Origin: Burkholderiales bacterium
GTDB lineage: Bacteria > Pseudomonadota > Gammaproteobacteria > Burkholderiales > Burkholderiaceae
DNA: 9,708 nucleotides
Assembly (NCBI GenBank): GCA_903643055.1
Contig: CAHJWV010000617.1
Location: forward strand, 1 to 9,708
Direction of reading: 5' to 3'
A model generated the notes under the pieces. That model was not told the DNA's origin. It saw nothing but the letters and a program-made list of their open reading frames with translations, and made no database searches. Made by a program: the position numbers and the translations under genes. Below are positions 1-7,173 of this stretch, in pieces (the stretch's first letter is position 1; each line of letters opens with the position of its first letter).

Positions 1-921
1 CGATCTACCTGTTGGTGGCCTTCTACCGAGTCGCGCAAGGCGGGTTGAAGGAGGTGGCGCGGCACCTGCAGGAAATTGCAAAAGGCAACCTGACCTTGAA
101 CCCACGCCCGTGGGGGAAAGACGAGGCCGCCCAGTTGATGAGCACGCTGGCCGATACCTTGGCCGCGTTGCGCCGCGTGTTTGGTCAGGTCCATGCCGGG
201 ACTCATCAGATGGAACTGGCAAGTTCGGAGATCGCCTCGGTCTCGATGGATCTTTCCAGGCGAACCGAAGAAAGCGCTTCGGAACTCCAGCGGGCCACGT
301 GCGTGATGGAGCAGATGACCCAGACGGTGATGAAGACCGAAGAGACGGCGGCATGAGCTTCGGCCCTCATCATTGACAACGCCGAGGTGGCGTGCCGGGG
401 AGGATCGATCATCAGCAACGTCATCCAGACCATGGGAGGCATCCGCGACTCGTCACGCAGGATCGCCGAGATCATCGGTGTCATCGATGGCATCGCCTTT
501 CAGACCAACATCCTGGCGCTGAACGCCGCCGTAGAGGCAGCCCGGGCCGGCGAGCAGGGGCGGGGCTTCGCTGTCGTCGCGGGCGACGTGAGATCGCTGG
601 CGCAGCGCACGGCTGCGGCCGCGCGCGGGGTGAAGATTTTGATCCACTCAGCGTCAATCACGTGGAGTCGGGGGCGGTGGTCGTTGAAGAAGCCGGCGTC
701 ACGATGCGTCACATCGTCTCCAACGCAGAGCGCATGAGAATTCTCATCTCTGAGATCTCGCTGGGGCAAGCGGGCAGACTCATGGCCTGCGCAAAGCGGA
801 AGCATCGATTCAGCACATCGATGCGGCCACGCAGCAGAACGCCGCGCTGGTCGAGCAGACGGCGGCGGCCGCTGTCACGCTGAAGGAGAACGCAGCGCGG
901 GTCAATCGCGAAATGGCCTAG
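1..921 (+). pseudogene. Methyl-accepting chemotaxis protein, C-terminal part, broken by one stop and two frameshifts
   Basis: Remnant of a transmembrane chemoreceptor that would have controlled CheA/CheW; the 5' part lies outside the window. Reading from base 3 the frame gives the end of a membrane segment (IYLLVAFYRV), a HAMP domain (GGLKEVARHL, GNLT, GKDEAAQLM) and the first signalling helix, then an in-frame TGA at 354-356. The same frame continues through the hairpin tip shared by all MCPs ([20 protein letters not shown], then [20 protein letters not shown]) to about base 650. Homology then moves to another frame ([20 protein letters not shown]) and, near base 760, to the third frame (GLRKAEASIQHIDAATQQNA, ALVEQTAAAA), ending at TAG 919-921. 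Without the lesions the reading would be collinear with normal MCPs. Three separate lesions make a sequencing error unlikely, though not excluded. The product cannot be a working receptor. Confidence 0.9.
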
Positions 922-1070
922 TTCCGATTGGAATGAGTGTTTTCTACCGGCAGGTGGCACATGCTGTGCGGCGCGTGCGTATCAGGTTAGTATCTTCCAG
1001 TCAGGTCTGCTCCTGAGAACGAGGAACAGGCTCTATTGCAGCTTGCGTTCTCGTTTTGCTGGAGACGTTG
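922..1070. other. Intergenic region upstream of the sensor kinase
   Basis: This 149-base gap between the broken receptor and the kinase must carry the kinase operon promoter if the operon is transcribed separately. I see a short inverted repeat, GCACA-TGC-TGTGC at 957-969, without a T tract, and a TAGTAT that could act as a -10 element near 995, but no convincing -35 partner. No small gene or RNA is evident. Confidence 0.4.
1061..1064 (+). promoter_or_regulatory. Shine-Dalgarno GGAG deciding the kinase start
   Basis: GGAG is followed by six bases (ACGTTG) and then ATG at 1071. A longer reading frame could start at a TTG at 1056, but that codon lies before this site and has no ribosome binding site of its own. 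The ATG at 1071 is therefore preferred. Confidence 0.7.
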
Positions 1071-4000
1071 ATGGAATACCTCACTTCCTTCTTCGGGACA
1101 GCGAGTTTTCTGCCGCATGGCTATTGCTTCACCTGGACACCCCTCCTTCTGTGGAGCATGGTGGGTGCCGATGGCCTGATTGCCGCAGCCTATTTCTCCA
1201 TTCCGGCGGCGATCCTGCGCTTCGTGCGCCGGCGCCGCGATGCTGCCATCCAGCCGGTGGCATGGATGTTCAGTGCCTTCATCTTCTCGTGCGGCCTGAC
1301 CCATCTGATGGACATCTGGACCATCTGGGAGCCGGTATATGGTCTGCAAGCCCTGATCAAGACAGTGACCGCGGCGATCTCTGTCATCACGGCAATCGCG
1401 TTATGGCGCTTGATTCCAAAGGCGCTGAAGCTGCCTTCGGTGCAGCAACTGCAGTCGGTCATTGCGTCGCTCGAAGCCGAGGTGGAGAGGCGGCGCGAGG
1501 CCGAGAACAAGGTCGTCGACGTACAGCAGGGCCTGGCCGTGGCCTTGGCTAGCATCGGCGCGGGTTTCATCGCGACCGATGCGCAGGGGCGCATCAAGCG
1601 CATGAACGCGGTGGCCGAGCAACTGACGGGATGGCCAGAGCGGCAGGCCCAGGGGCAGGACTTGTGGGATGTGTTTGTGCGCGAAGACCGGCCCGAGGCC
1701 TATGCGTCGATGAACCCGGTCACGGTCATGCAAAGCGAGGGCATCACGATCGACACCGTGCACCGGGTGATGGTGATATCGCGCGATGGCCGGCGTACGC
1801 CGTTTGATGTGCAGGCGGCCTTGACAAGGGCGGCTGATGACACCGTCCTGGGTGTAGCGCTCGTGTTTCGGGATGCGACGCAGCTCGTCCGGGCCGAAAC
1901 CGAATCCAATCGGCTTGCGGCGATTGTCGCGTCATCGAATGACGCCATCATCGGCAAGACGATGGATGGTCGCATCACGAGCTGGAACCGGGCAGCCGAG
2001 ATGATGTTCGGCTACCCCGCCGAAGAAGCCATCGGCAGCCAGGTTCAGATGCTGATTCCTCCCGATCGCGAGGCCGAGGAGATGCGCATCATCGCCAACC
2101 TGAGCAGCGGGCTGCAGATGCCGGCGTTTGACACAGTGCGCCGCCATCGCAACGGCAGCCTGCTCGAGGTGTCGATCACGATATCGCCGATCCGCAACGG
2201 GCAGGGCCGCATCATCGGCGCATCGAAGATCGCTCGCGATGTGTCTGCGCAGCGCCGCATGGAAGCGGCGCTGCGCGATGGCGAAGCCCGCCTGCGTTTC
2301 ATCCTCGAAGCCGCACAGATCGGTGACTGGGATCTGGATTTGAGTACGGGTGAGATGGAGCGGTCGCTGCGGCACGACCGGTGCTTCGGCTTCCAGGCGA
2401 AGCAGGCCGAATGGAGCTTCGAACGATTCATCGCGCAGGTGCATCCCGACGACCGCAGGATGGTCGCCGATGCCCTTCAGGTCGCGTTGAAAAGCCTGCA
2501 GGATTGGCGCTTTCAATGCAGGGTCGTCTGGCCTGATGGAAGCATTCATTGGATCAGCGCTCACGGCAGCGTTCCCGGCACACGCGGTGCGGCGACGCAC
2601 ATGCTCGGCATCGTGACCGACATCACTGCTCAGCGCCAGGCGGAAGAGGCGAGGCTGCAGTCTCAACGGCTGGAAGCGGAAAACCGGCAGATCCAGGAGG
2701 CCAGCCGTTTGAAAAGCCAGTTCCTGGCCAACATGTCGCATGAATTGCGCACGCCGCTGAACGCCATCATCGGCTTCTCCGATGTACTTCGATCCGGGGC
2801 GGTGCCCGTTGAGCTGCCACAGCACCTGGAATTTCTGGGCCACATCGGCACCAGTGGCCGCCACCTGCTGCAGCTCATCAATGACGTGCTGGACCTCTCC
2901 AAGGTGGAGTCGGGAAAGTTCGAGTTTTACCCGGAGCCCGTGCAACTGCCGTTGGTCGTCCAGGAAGTACAGGACGTCTTGCACACCGCCATTTTGAGCA
3001 AGCGGATTCAACTGGTGTGCGAGATCGACGCTGCGCTGACCGACATCGTGATCGACGAGTCCCGACTGAAGCAGGTGCTCTACAACTATCTGTCGAACGC
3101 CATCAAGTTCACGGCGCAGGGCGGGCGGGTCAATCTACGGGCAACGCCCGAAGGCACCGAGCGCTTTCGCATCGAGGTCGAAGACAACGGCATCGGGATT
3201 GCAGAAGAAGACATCCCGCGTCTGTTCTCCGAGTTCCAGCAGCTGGACGACAGTTATGGCAAGCAGCATCAGGGAACGGGGCTGGGCCTGGCGTTGACAC
3301 GCCGCCTGGTCGAGGCGCAGGGCGGCGAAGTCGGCGTGCGCAGCGTCGTGGGCCAGGGCAGCGTGTTCCATCTGGTGCTGGACCGGCTTCATCACAAGGA
3401 CGTTGCACCTGGACTCTCTGCGGGAGCGGGCCTGTCTGCCGCAGCGGTTTCTCGCCGGGTGTTGATGATTGGTGCCGGTCGCGACGAGTCGCGGTCGCTA
3501 TCGCAGGCGATGGCGGAAACAGGCGTTGCGGTCGATGCCGTTATGACCGGAGAAGAAGCCATCGTGCAGGCCGGCAACACCGCGTATGACGCCATCACGC
3601 TGAATCTGGTCTTGCCCGACCAGCATGGCTTAAATGCACTGGCCCACATCCGGTTGCGAGGAGCCAGCCATGCCGCGCGAGTGTCGGGCCTGAGCATGCC
3701 GACCGGCGGCGAGCAACTCGCATCGTTTGCGATCGGCGATGTCTTGAGCAAGCCGATGCGCAACCAGGAGGTCACGGCCGCGCTGTCTCGCTTCCGACGT
3801 GTCGATTCGGTGCGCGGCCGAATCCTGGTCGTTGATGACGACCCTCTGGCATTGGAGTTGATGGGTGCCATGCTGAAGAACATGGGCCTGGATTCGCATG
3901 GGCTGCTCGATGCGCGAGAAGCCTTGCGCATCATGGATCAGTACCAGCCGGATGCCATCATCCTCGACCTGCTGATGCCCGATCTCAATGGCTTCGAATT

Positions 4001-4211
4001 TCTGGATGAGCTGCAGCGGATGAGGCCATCGCAAAGCATTCCGGTGTTTGTCTGGACCAGCATGTCGTTGAGCGACGACGAATACGCCATGCTGGCCGAT
4101 TCGGCGCGGGCCATTTTGCGCAAGGGCGGCGGTGCGACCAGCGAGATGATGCAGGGCCTGCGTCGCCTGTTGCTGGCCGAGATCGACACGATGAACATGG
4201 CTACCGCATGA
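1071..4211 (+). CDS. Hybrid sensor histidine kinase with ethylene-receptor-type copper-binding membrane domain
   Basis: Membrane sensor kinase of 1046 residues. The N-terminal three-helix domain (about 21-50, 64-84, 94-114) matches the ethylene-binding domain of ETR1/SynEtr1: D34, Y41, P45, C74 and H78 correspond to ETR1 D25, Y32, P36, C65 and H69 with a constant offset of 9. C and H are the Cu(I) ligands in ETR1. The RRRR at 53-56 fits a cytoplasmic loop between helices 1 and 2. A coiled stretch (about 125-150) leads to three PAS domains (about 152-275, 277-396, 402-524), then HisKA with phospho-acceptor H557 (SHELRTP), an HATPase_c with N676, DNGIGI 705-710 and GTGLGL 735-740, a degenerate receiver (about 796-908, Asn845 where Asp is expected) and an intact receiver (about 917-1035: D922-D924, D966, T996, K1018). 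The plant GAF domain is absent. Autophosphorylation and transfer to D966 are inferred. Many bacterial kinases carry this membrane domain without a known ligand, so ethylene binding is possible but not shown. Confidence 0.93.
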   Translation: MEYLTSFFGTASFLPHGYCFTWTPLLLWSMVGADGLIAAAYFSIPAAILRFVRRRRDAAIQPVAWMFSAFIFSCGLTHLMDIWTIWEPVYGLQALIKTVTAAISVITAIALWRLIPKALKLPSVQQLQSVIASLEAEVERRREAENKVVDVQQGLAVALASIGAGFIATDAQGRIKRMNAVAEQLTGWPERQAQGQDLWDVFVREDRPEAYASMNPVTVMQSEGITIDTVHRVMVISRDGRRTPFDVQAALTRAADDTVLGVALVFRDATQLVRAETESNRLAAIVASSNDAIIGKTMDGRITSWNRAAEMMFGYPAEEAIGSQVQMLIPPDREAEEMRIIANLSSGLQMPAFDTVRRHRNGSLLEVSITISPIRNGQGRIIGASKIARDVSAQRRMEAALRDGEARLRFILEAAQIGDWDLDLSTGEMERSLRHDRCFGFQAKQAEWSFERFIAQVHPDDRRMVADALQVALKSLQDWRFQCRVVWPDGSIHWISAHGSVPGTRGAATHMLGIVTDITAQRQAEEARLQSQRLEAENRQIQEASRLKSQFLANMSHELRTPLNAIIGFSDVLRSGAVPVELPQHLEFLGHIGTSGRHLLQLINDVLDLSKVESGKFEFYPEPVQLPLVVQEVQDVLHTAILSKRIQLVCEIDAALTDIVIDESRLKQVLYNYLSNAIKFTAQGGRVNLRATPEGTERFRIEVEDNGIGIAEEDIPRLFSEFQQLDDSYGKQHQGTGLGLALTRRLVEAQGGEVGVRSVVGQGSVFHLVLDRLHHKDVAPGLSAGAGLSAAAVSRRVLMIGAGRDESRSLSQAMAETGVAVDAVMTGEEAIVQAGNTAYDAITLNLVLPDQHGLNALAHIRLRGASHAARVSGLSMPTGGEQLASFAIGDVLSKPMRNQEVTAALSRFRRVDSVRGRILVVDDDPLALELMGAMLKNMGLDSHGLLDAREALRIMDQYQPDAIILDLLMPDLNGFEFLDELQRMRPSQSIPVFVWTSMSLSDDEYAMLADSARAILRKGGGATSEMMQGLRRLLLAEIDTMNMATA

Positions 4212-4588
4212 GCGCGCCCCGTGTGCTCATCGTCGATGACAACGCGATGAACGTGCAGCTCGCCTCATTCGTCTTGTCTGCGGGATCGTTCGTCGTCGAA
4301 TCGGTCAACGAAACCGGGCTGGCGCTGGACGCCATCGCGGCCTTCAAGCCGGACCTGATCTTGATGGACATTCAAATGCCGGGTATGAATGGCCTGGCCT
4401 TGACCCGTTTGCTCAAGAGCGATCCCGGCACCCGGAACATCACGGTCGTTGCCTTCACGGCCTATGCGATGAAGGGCGACGAAGCCAGGCTGCGTGCTGC
4501 CGGCTGTGATGCTTATCTCTCCAAACCCATCAACGTGGCGACCTTTGCCGCCGAGGTGCGGTCGTGTCTGCAGACACAACCCAGCTGA
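4208..4588 (+). CDS. Single-domain response regulator (CheY/DivK-like receiver)
   Basis: A 126-residue stand-alone receiver with no output domain. All phosphorylation-site residues are present: acidic pair D10-D11 (VLIVDDN), phospho-acceptor D54 (LILMDIQMPGMNG), T84 (VAFTAYAM) and K106 (YLSKPI). The sequence is closest in style to DivK-type receivers (DDNAMN, AGCDAYLSKP). Its ATG overlaps the stop of the hybrid kinase in ATGA (4208-4211), with no clear ribosome binding site, so translational coupling is likely. It probably takes phosphoryl groups from the kinase, directly or through an HPt protein, and may act as a relay, a phosphate sink or a protein-binding switch. The partner is inferred from operon position only. 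It ends 62 bases before the next regulator. Confidence 0.92.
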   Translation: MSAPRVLIVDDNAMNVQLASFVLSAGSFVVESVNETGLALDAIAAFKPDLILMDIQMPGMNGLALTRLLKSDPGTRNITVVAFTAYAMKGDEARLRAAGCDAYLSKPINVATFAAEVRSCLQTQPS

Positions 4589-4650
4589 TGCCACGTTGGC
4601 AGCCAATGACTTCCTTCGTGACCCGACGCTGAACATGGAAGGACATTGAG

Positions 4651-5343
4651 ATGCGAATCCTGTTGGCAGAAGCAGATCGATCCCTGGGAGAAGGGATGCG
4701 GGCAGGCCTGCGCAAACTGGGCTTTCTTGTCGACTGGATCTGTGACGGGGATGTGGCCGAGCGTGAACTTCGGGCGCACAGCCATGTCGCCGCGGTGCTC
4801 GATCTCGGCTTGCCTCAGATGGATGCGATGGCGGTCCTGAGCTCGGTGCGCCGCCATGGCATCGTGGTTCCGGTGTTGCTGACGAGCGGGCATGACTCGG
4901 TGCCGGAACGCATTCTCGGACTCGACGCCGGCGCGGACGACTACCTCGTCAAGCCAATCGATCTGAACGAGCTGGGTGCGCGCCTGCGTGCGCTGGTGAG
5001 GCGTGCTCACCGCCAGCCCCAGGCCTGCCTGTTTACGCAGGATGTGGTGCTGGACCCTTCCACCCGGTCGGTGGCCAAGGCGGGTGCGCCGGTCTCAATG
5101 CATGCCCGGGAGTTCGACTTGCTGCACGCATTGATGCTCAATGCCGGGCGGGCGTTGTCACGCGAGCAACTGGAGCAGCATCTGTATTGCTGGGGCCAGG
5201 AGGTGGACAGCAATGCGGTGGAGGTGCATGTGCATCACCTGCGCCGCAAGCTGGGTCGGAATTCGATTCAAACGCTGCGCGGCGTCGGCTATTTGATGCC
5301 GGCACAAGCACAATCAGTGGCGGCTGAGCGGGCCTGTGCTTGA
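4651..5343 (+). CDS. OmpR-family response regulator (QseB/PmrA-like)
   Basis: A 230-residue transcription factor with an N-terminal receiver and a C-terminal winged-helix DNA-binding domain. The receiver (about 1-118) has E7 and D9, phospho-acceptor D51 (VLDLGLPQMD), T78 and K101 (YLVKPIDL). However, the position normally held by the second acidic residue of the metal site is Ala8 (LLAEADRS instead of the usual LLVEDDP), and the Gly after the QMD motif is Ala59. The effector domain (about 128-216) shows the OmpR pattern: REFDLLHALM, LSREQLEQHL, the recognition helix SNAVEVHVHHLRRKLG and the wing LRGVGYLM. GGAAGGA at 4637-4643 precedes the ATG by seven bases. No cognate kinase follows, unlike most qseBC/pmrAB-type pairs; the hybrid kinase upstream in the same direction is the obvious candidate. 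Targets are unknown. Confidence 0.92.
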   Translation: MRILLAEADRSLGEGMRAGLRKLGFLVDWICDGDVAERELRAHSHVAAVLDLGLPQMDAMAVLSSVRRHGIVVPVLLTSGHDSVPERILGLDAGADDYLVKPIDLNELGARLRALVRRAHRQPQACLFTQDVVLDPSTRSVAKAGAPVSMHAREFDLLHALMLNAGRALSREQLEQHLYCWGQEVDSNAVEVHVHHLRRKLGRNSIQTLRGVGYLMPAQAQSVAAERACA

Positions 5344-5358
5344 TTCGCATCGAGCCGA

Positions 5359-5389
5359 GGGCGCAGGCGCTGGGTGGCTGCCTGCGTCT
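5359..5389. terminator. Hairpin between convergent genes, possible bidirectional terminator
   Basis: CGCAGGC (5362-5368) and GCCTGCG (5380-5386) form a perfect 7-bp GC-rich stem with an 11-base loop, extendable outward by a few G-C/G-U pairs. It lies in the 62-base gap where the regulator (plus strand) and the phosphate transporter (minus strand) converge, where a shared terminator would be expected. There is no clear T run on either side, so rho-independent function is uncertain. Confidence 0.45.
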
Positions 5390-5405
5390 CAGCCCGATCG
5401 CCGCT

Positions 5406-7019
5406 TTAGAACCAGTGCGAGAAGACCCAGTACAGGCTGCCCGACAGGAGGATGGCCGCTGGCATCGTCAGTACCCAGGCCATCAGCAGGTTGCGCACCG
5501 TGGACAGCTGCAGGCCGGAGCGGTTGGCCGCCATCGTGCCGGCCACACCGGACGACAGCACGTGCGTGGTCGACACTGGCAGGCCATATATGTCGGCAGC
5601 GCCGATCGTCAGCATGGCGACCAGTTCGGCCGAAGCGCCTTGTGCATAGGTGAGGTGCGTCTTGCCGATCTTTTCGCCCACCGTCACGACGATGCGCTTC
5701 CAGCCGACCATCGTGCCCAGGCCGAGGGCGATGGCCACCGCCACCTTGACCCACAGCGGAATGAACTTGGTGGCTTCGTCGATCTGTGCCTTGAAGGCCT
5801 TCAGCTGGGCCCGGGTCTCGGTATCGAAGTGGGCCGCGTCGCTCTTGTCGAGCAGGCGAATGGCTTCGGAGGTCAGGTACATGTCGTTGCGCACGTTGGC
5901 CACGGTGGCCGACGGCACTTGCGCGAACGAGCCATGGGCTTGGATCTGCGCGCCGATGCTGCCGCTCAACGCTGACAACGCCGGCACCACCTCGGGCGTG
6001 AAGTCTTTGGTGCGCAGATAGTCGCTGACGGCTTGATGTGCATCGGCGGGCGGGGACACCGTGGATGCCTTGGTCAATGAGCGTTGCGTGGCCTGGGCGA
6101 TCGCAACAAACTGCGTCATGTGCTCGACCGGCATCGCGCGGTTCAAGGCATAAGCCATCGGCACGGTGCCGACCAGGATCAGCATGATCAGGCCCATGCC
6201 TTTTTGGCCGTCGTTCGAACCATGGGCGAATGAGACGCCGGTGCAGGTCAACACCAGCAGGCTGCGAATCCACCAGGGCGGTGGCGTTTCGCCGCGCGGC
6301 TCTTCATACAGCTCGCGGCTTTTGACGAGTGCGCGCAAGGTCAGCAGTAACAAGGCGGCGCAACCGAAGCCGACCAACGGCGACAGCAGCAGCGAGTAGC
6401 CGACCTTGATGAGTTGCGACCAGTCGACGCCACTGGTGCCGTCGCGGCCGTGCATCAAGGCGTTGGCGATGCCCACACCGATGATCGAGCCGATCAGCGT
6501 GTGCGATGAGCTGGCCGGCAGGCCCAGCGCCCAGGTGCCGAGGTTCCACAAGATCGCAGCGATCAGCAGTGCGAACACCATCGCAAAACCAGCCCCGGAG
6601 CCGACCTGCAAGATCAACTCGACCGGCAGCAGCGAGATGATGCCGAAGGCCACCGCACCGCTGGACAGCAGCACGCCGAGAAAGTTGAAGAAACCCGACC
6701 AGATCACAGCCACATTGGGCGGCATCGAGTGGGTATAGATCACCGTGGCCACCGCATTGGCGGTGTCGTGAAAGCCGTTGACGAACTCGAAGCCCAAGGC
6801 GATCAGCAAGGCCACGCCGAGCAGGATGTAAGGTATCCAGCTGGTGGCCAGCGCGCCAGCCTCTTTGACGTCGTTGACCAAGCTGTAGCCGGTGAAGAGC
6901 AGGCCCACCGCCAGCAGGCCGATGAAGATGATGGCGGTGAGCGGCCCGGGCTTTTTATCGAGCTGGGGGCGCGAGCTGGCGGCCCGCAAGGGCAGCGTGG
7001 CGGTAGCAGTGGAGTTCAT
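5406..7019 (-). CDS. pitA: PitA-type inorganic phosphate transporter (PiT family)
   Basis: A 537-residue inner-membrane carrier, the usual size for PitA, expected to import metal-phosphate complexes by proton symport. The two inverted PiT repeats are visible: GFHDTANAVA (82-91) with LPASSSHTLIG (167-177) in the first half, and GSNDGQKGMG (267-276) with LPVSTTHVLSSG (480-491) in the second. About ten hydrophobic segments occur, for example 27-47, 61-80, 104-129, 143-160 and 422-440. A hydrophilic, helical region at about 305-418 separates the last membrane segments, as in E. coli PitA. It is transcribed away from ppk2, 154 bases downstream of that gene and on the same strand. No good Shine-Dalgarno precedes the ATG. 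A PHO-box-like repeat 45 bases upstream suggests PhoB control. The exact symbol (pitA versus pitB or pit) cannot be settled from sequence alone. Confidence 0.94.
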   Translation of the reverse strand: MNSTATATLPLRAASSRPQLDKKPGPLTAIIFIGLLAVGLLFTGYSLVNDVKEAGALATSWIPYILLGVALLIALGFEFVNGFHDTANAVATVIYTHSMPPNVAVIWSGFFNFLGVLLSSGAVAFGIISLLPVELILQVGSGAGFAMVFALLIAAILWNLGTWALGLPASSSHTLIGSIIGVGIANALMHGRDGTSGVDWSQLIKVGYSLLLSPLVGFGCAALLLLTLRALVKSRELYEEPRGETPPPWWIRSLLVLTCTGVSFAHGSNDGQKGMGLIMLILVGTVPMAYALNRAMPVEHMTQFVAIAQATQRSLTKASTVSPPADAHQAVSDYLRTKDFTPEVVPALSALSGSIGAQIQAHGSFAQVPSATVANVRNDMYLTSEAIRLLDKSDAAHFDTETRAQLKAFKAQIDEATKFIPLWVKVAVAIALGLGTMVGWKRIVVTVGEKIGKTHLTYAQGASAELVAMLTIGAADIYGLPVSTTHVLSSGVAGTMAANRSGLQLSTVRNLLMAWVLTMPAAILLSGSLYWVFSHWF

Positions 7020-7064
7020 GAAGAGGTCGGCTGAAAGTTTGACGCCCGATCCTCTCTGCGGATG

Positions 7065-7082
7065 ATGTCAGTACTGTGTCAG
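7065..7082 (-). promoter_or_regulatory. PHO-box-like direct repeat upstream of pitA
   Basis: On the minus strand the site reads CTGACAC-AGTA-CTGACAT: two 7-base direct repeats with an 11-base period, the geometry of the PhoB-binding PHO box (CTGTCAT, 4-base spacer, CTGTCAY). Each half differs from the consensus mainly at position 4 (A for T). The spacer is less AT-rich than usual. It ends 45 bases before the pitA ATG, leaving room for a -10 element and a short leader. PhoB can activate or repress depending on the promoter; repression of pit genes by PhoB is known in some bacteria. Function here is inferred from pattern and location. Confidence 0.55.
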
Positions 7083-7127
7083 CCGGCGCAAACGATGCGC
7101 ATCGCGGCGAACTGCATCGTTCAGCGG

Positions 7128-7150
7128 CGTCTCGCCCGAGGCGACGCACA
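7128..7150 (-). terminator. Weak hairpin downstream of ppk2
   Basis: The stretch GCGTCTCGCCCGAGGCGACGC can fold with GCGTC/GACGC at its ends or with CGCC/GGCG around a 3-base loop. It lies in the 154-base gap after the ppk2 stop codon. No T run follows on the minus strand, and pitA could equally be co-transcribed with ppk2. I regard it as a possible terminator only. Confidence 0.2.
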
Positions 7151-7173
7151 CCGCACACGCTGCGCCTCGACGT

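Noticed and set aside
922..933. Short palindrome-like TTCC-GATT-GGAA right after the broken receptor
   Set aside because: Four-base arms are too short to support an operator or terminator claim.
1932..3011. Long minus-strand reading frame (359 codons) opposite the kinase gene
   Set aside because: It is fully antisense to the PAS/HisKA coding region, has low-complexity composition without recognisable domains, and is what a high-GC genome produces by chance opposite a long gene.
4589..4650. Small inverted repeat CGTTGG-CAG-CCAATG between the lone receiver and the OmpR-type regulator
   Set aside because: Only six pairs including one G-U, no T run, and located within an apparent operon; not enough for a terminator or operator call.
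5340..5975. Plus-strand reading frame after the OmpR-type regulator, where a cognate kinase might be expected
   Set aside because: It lies opposite the 3' end of pitA and contains no kinase motifs (no H-box, N-box or G-box).
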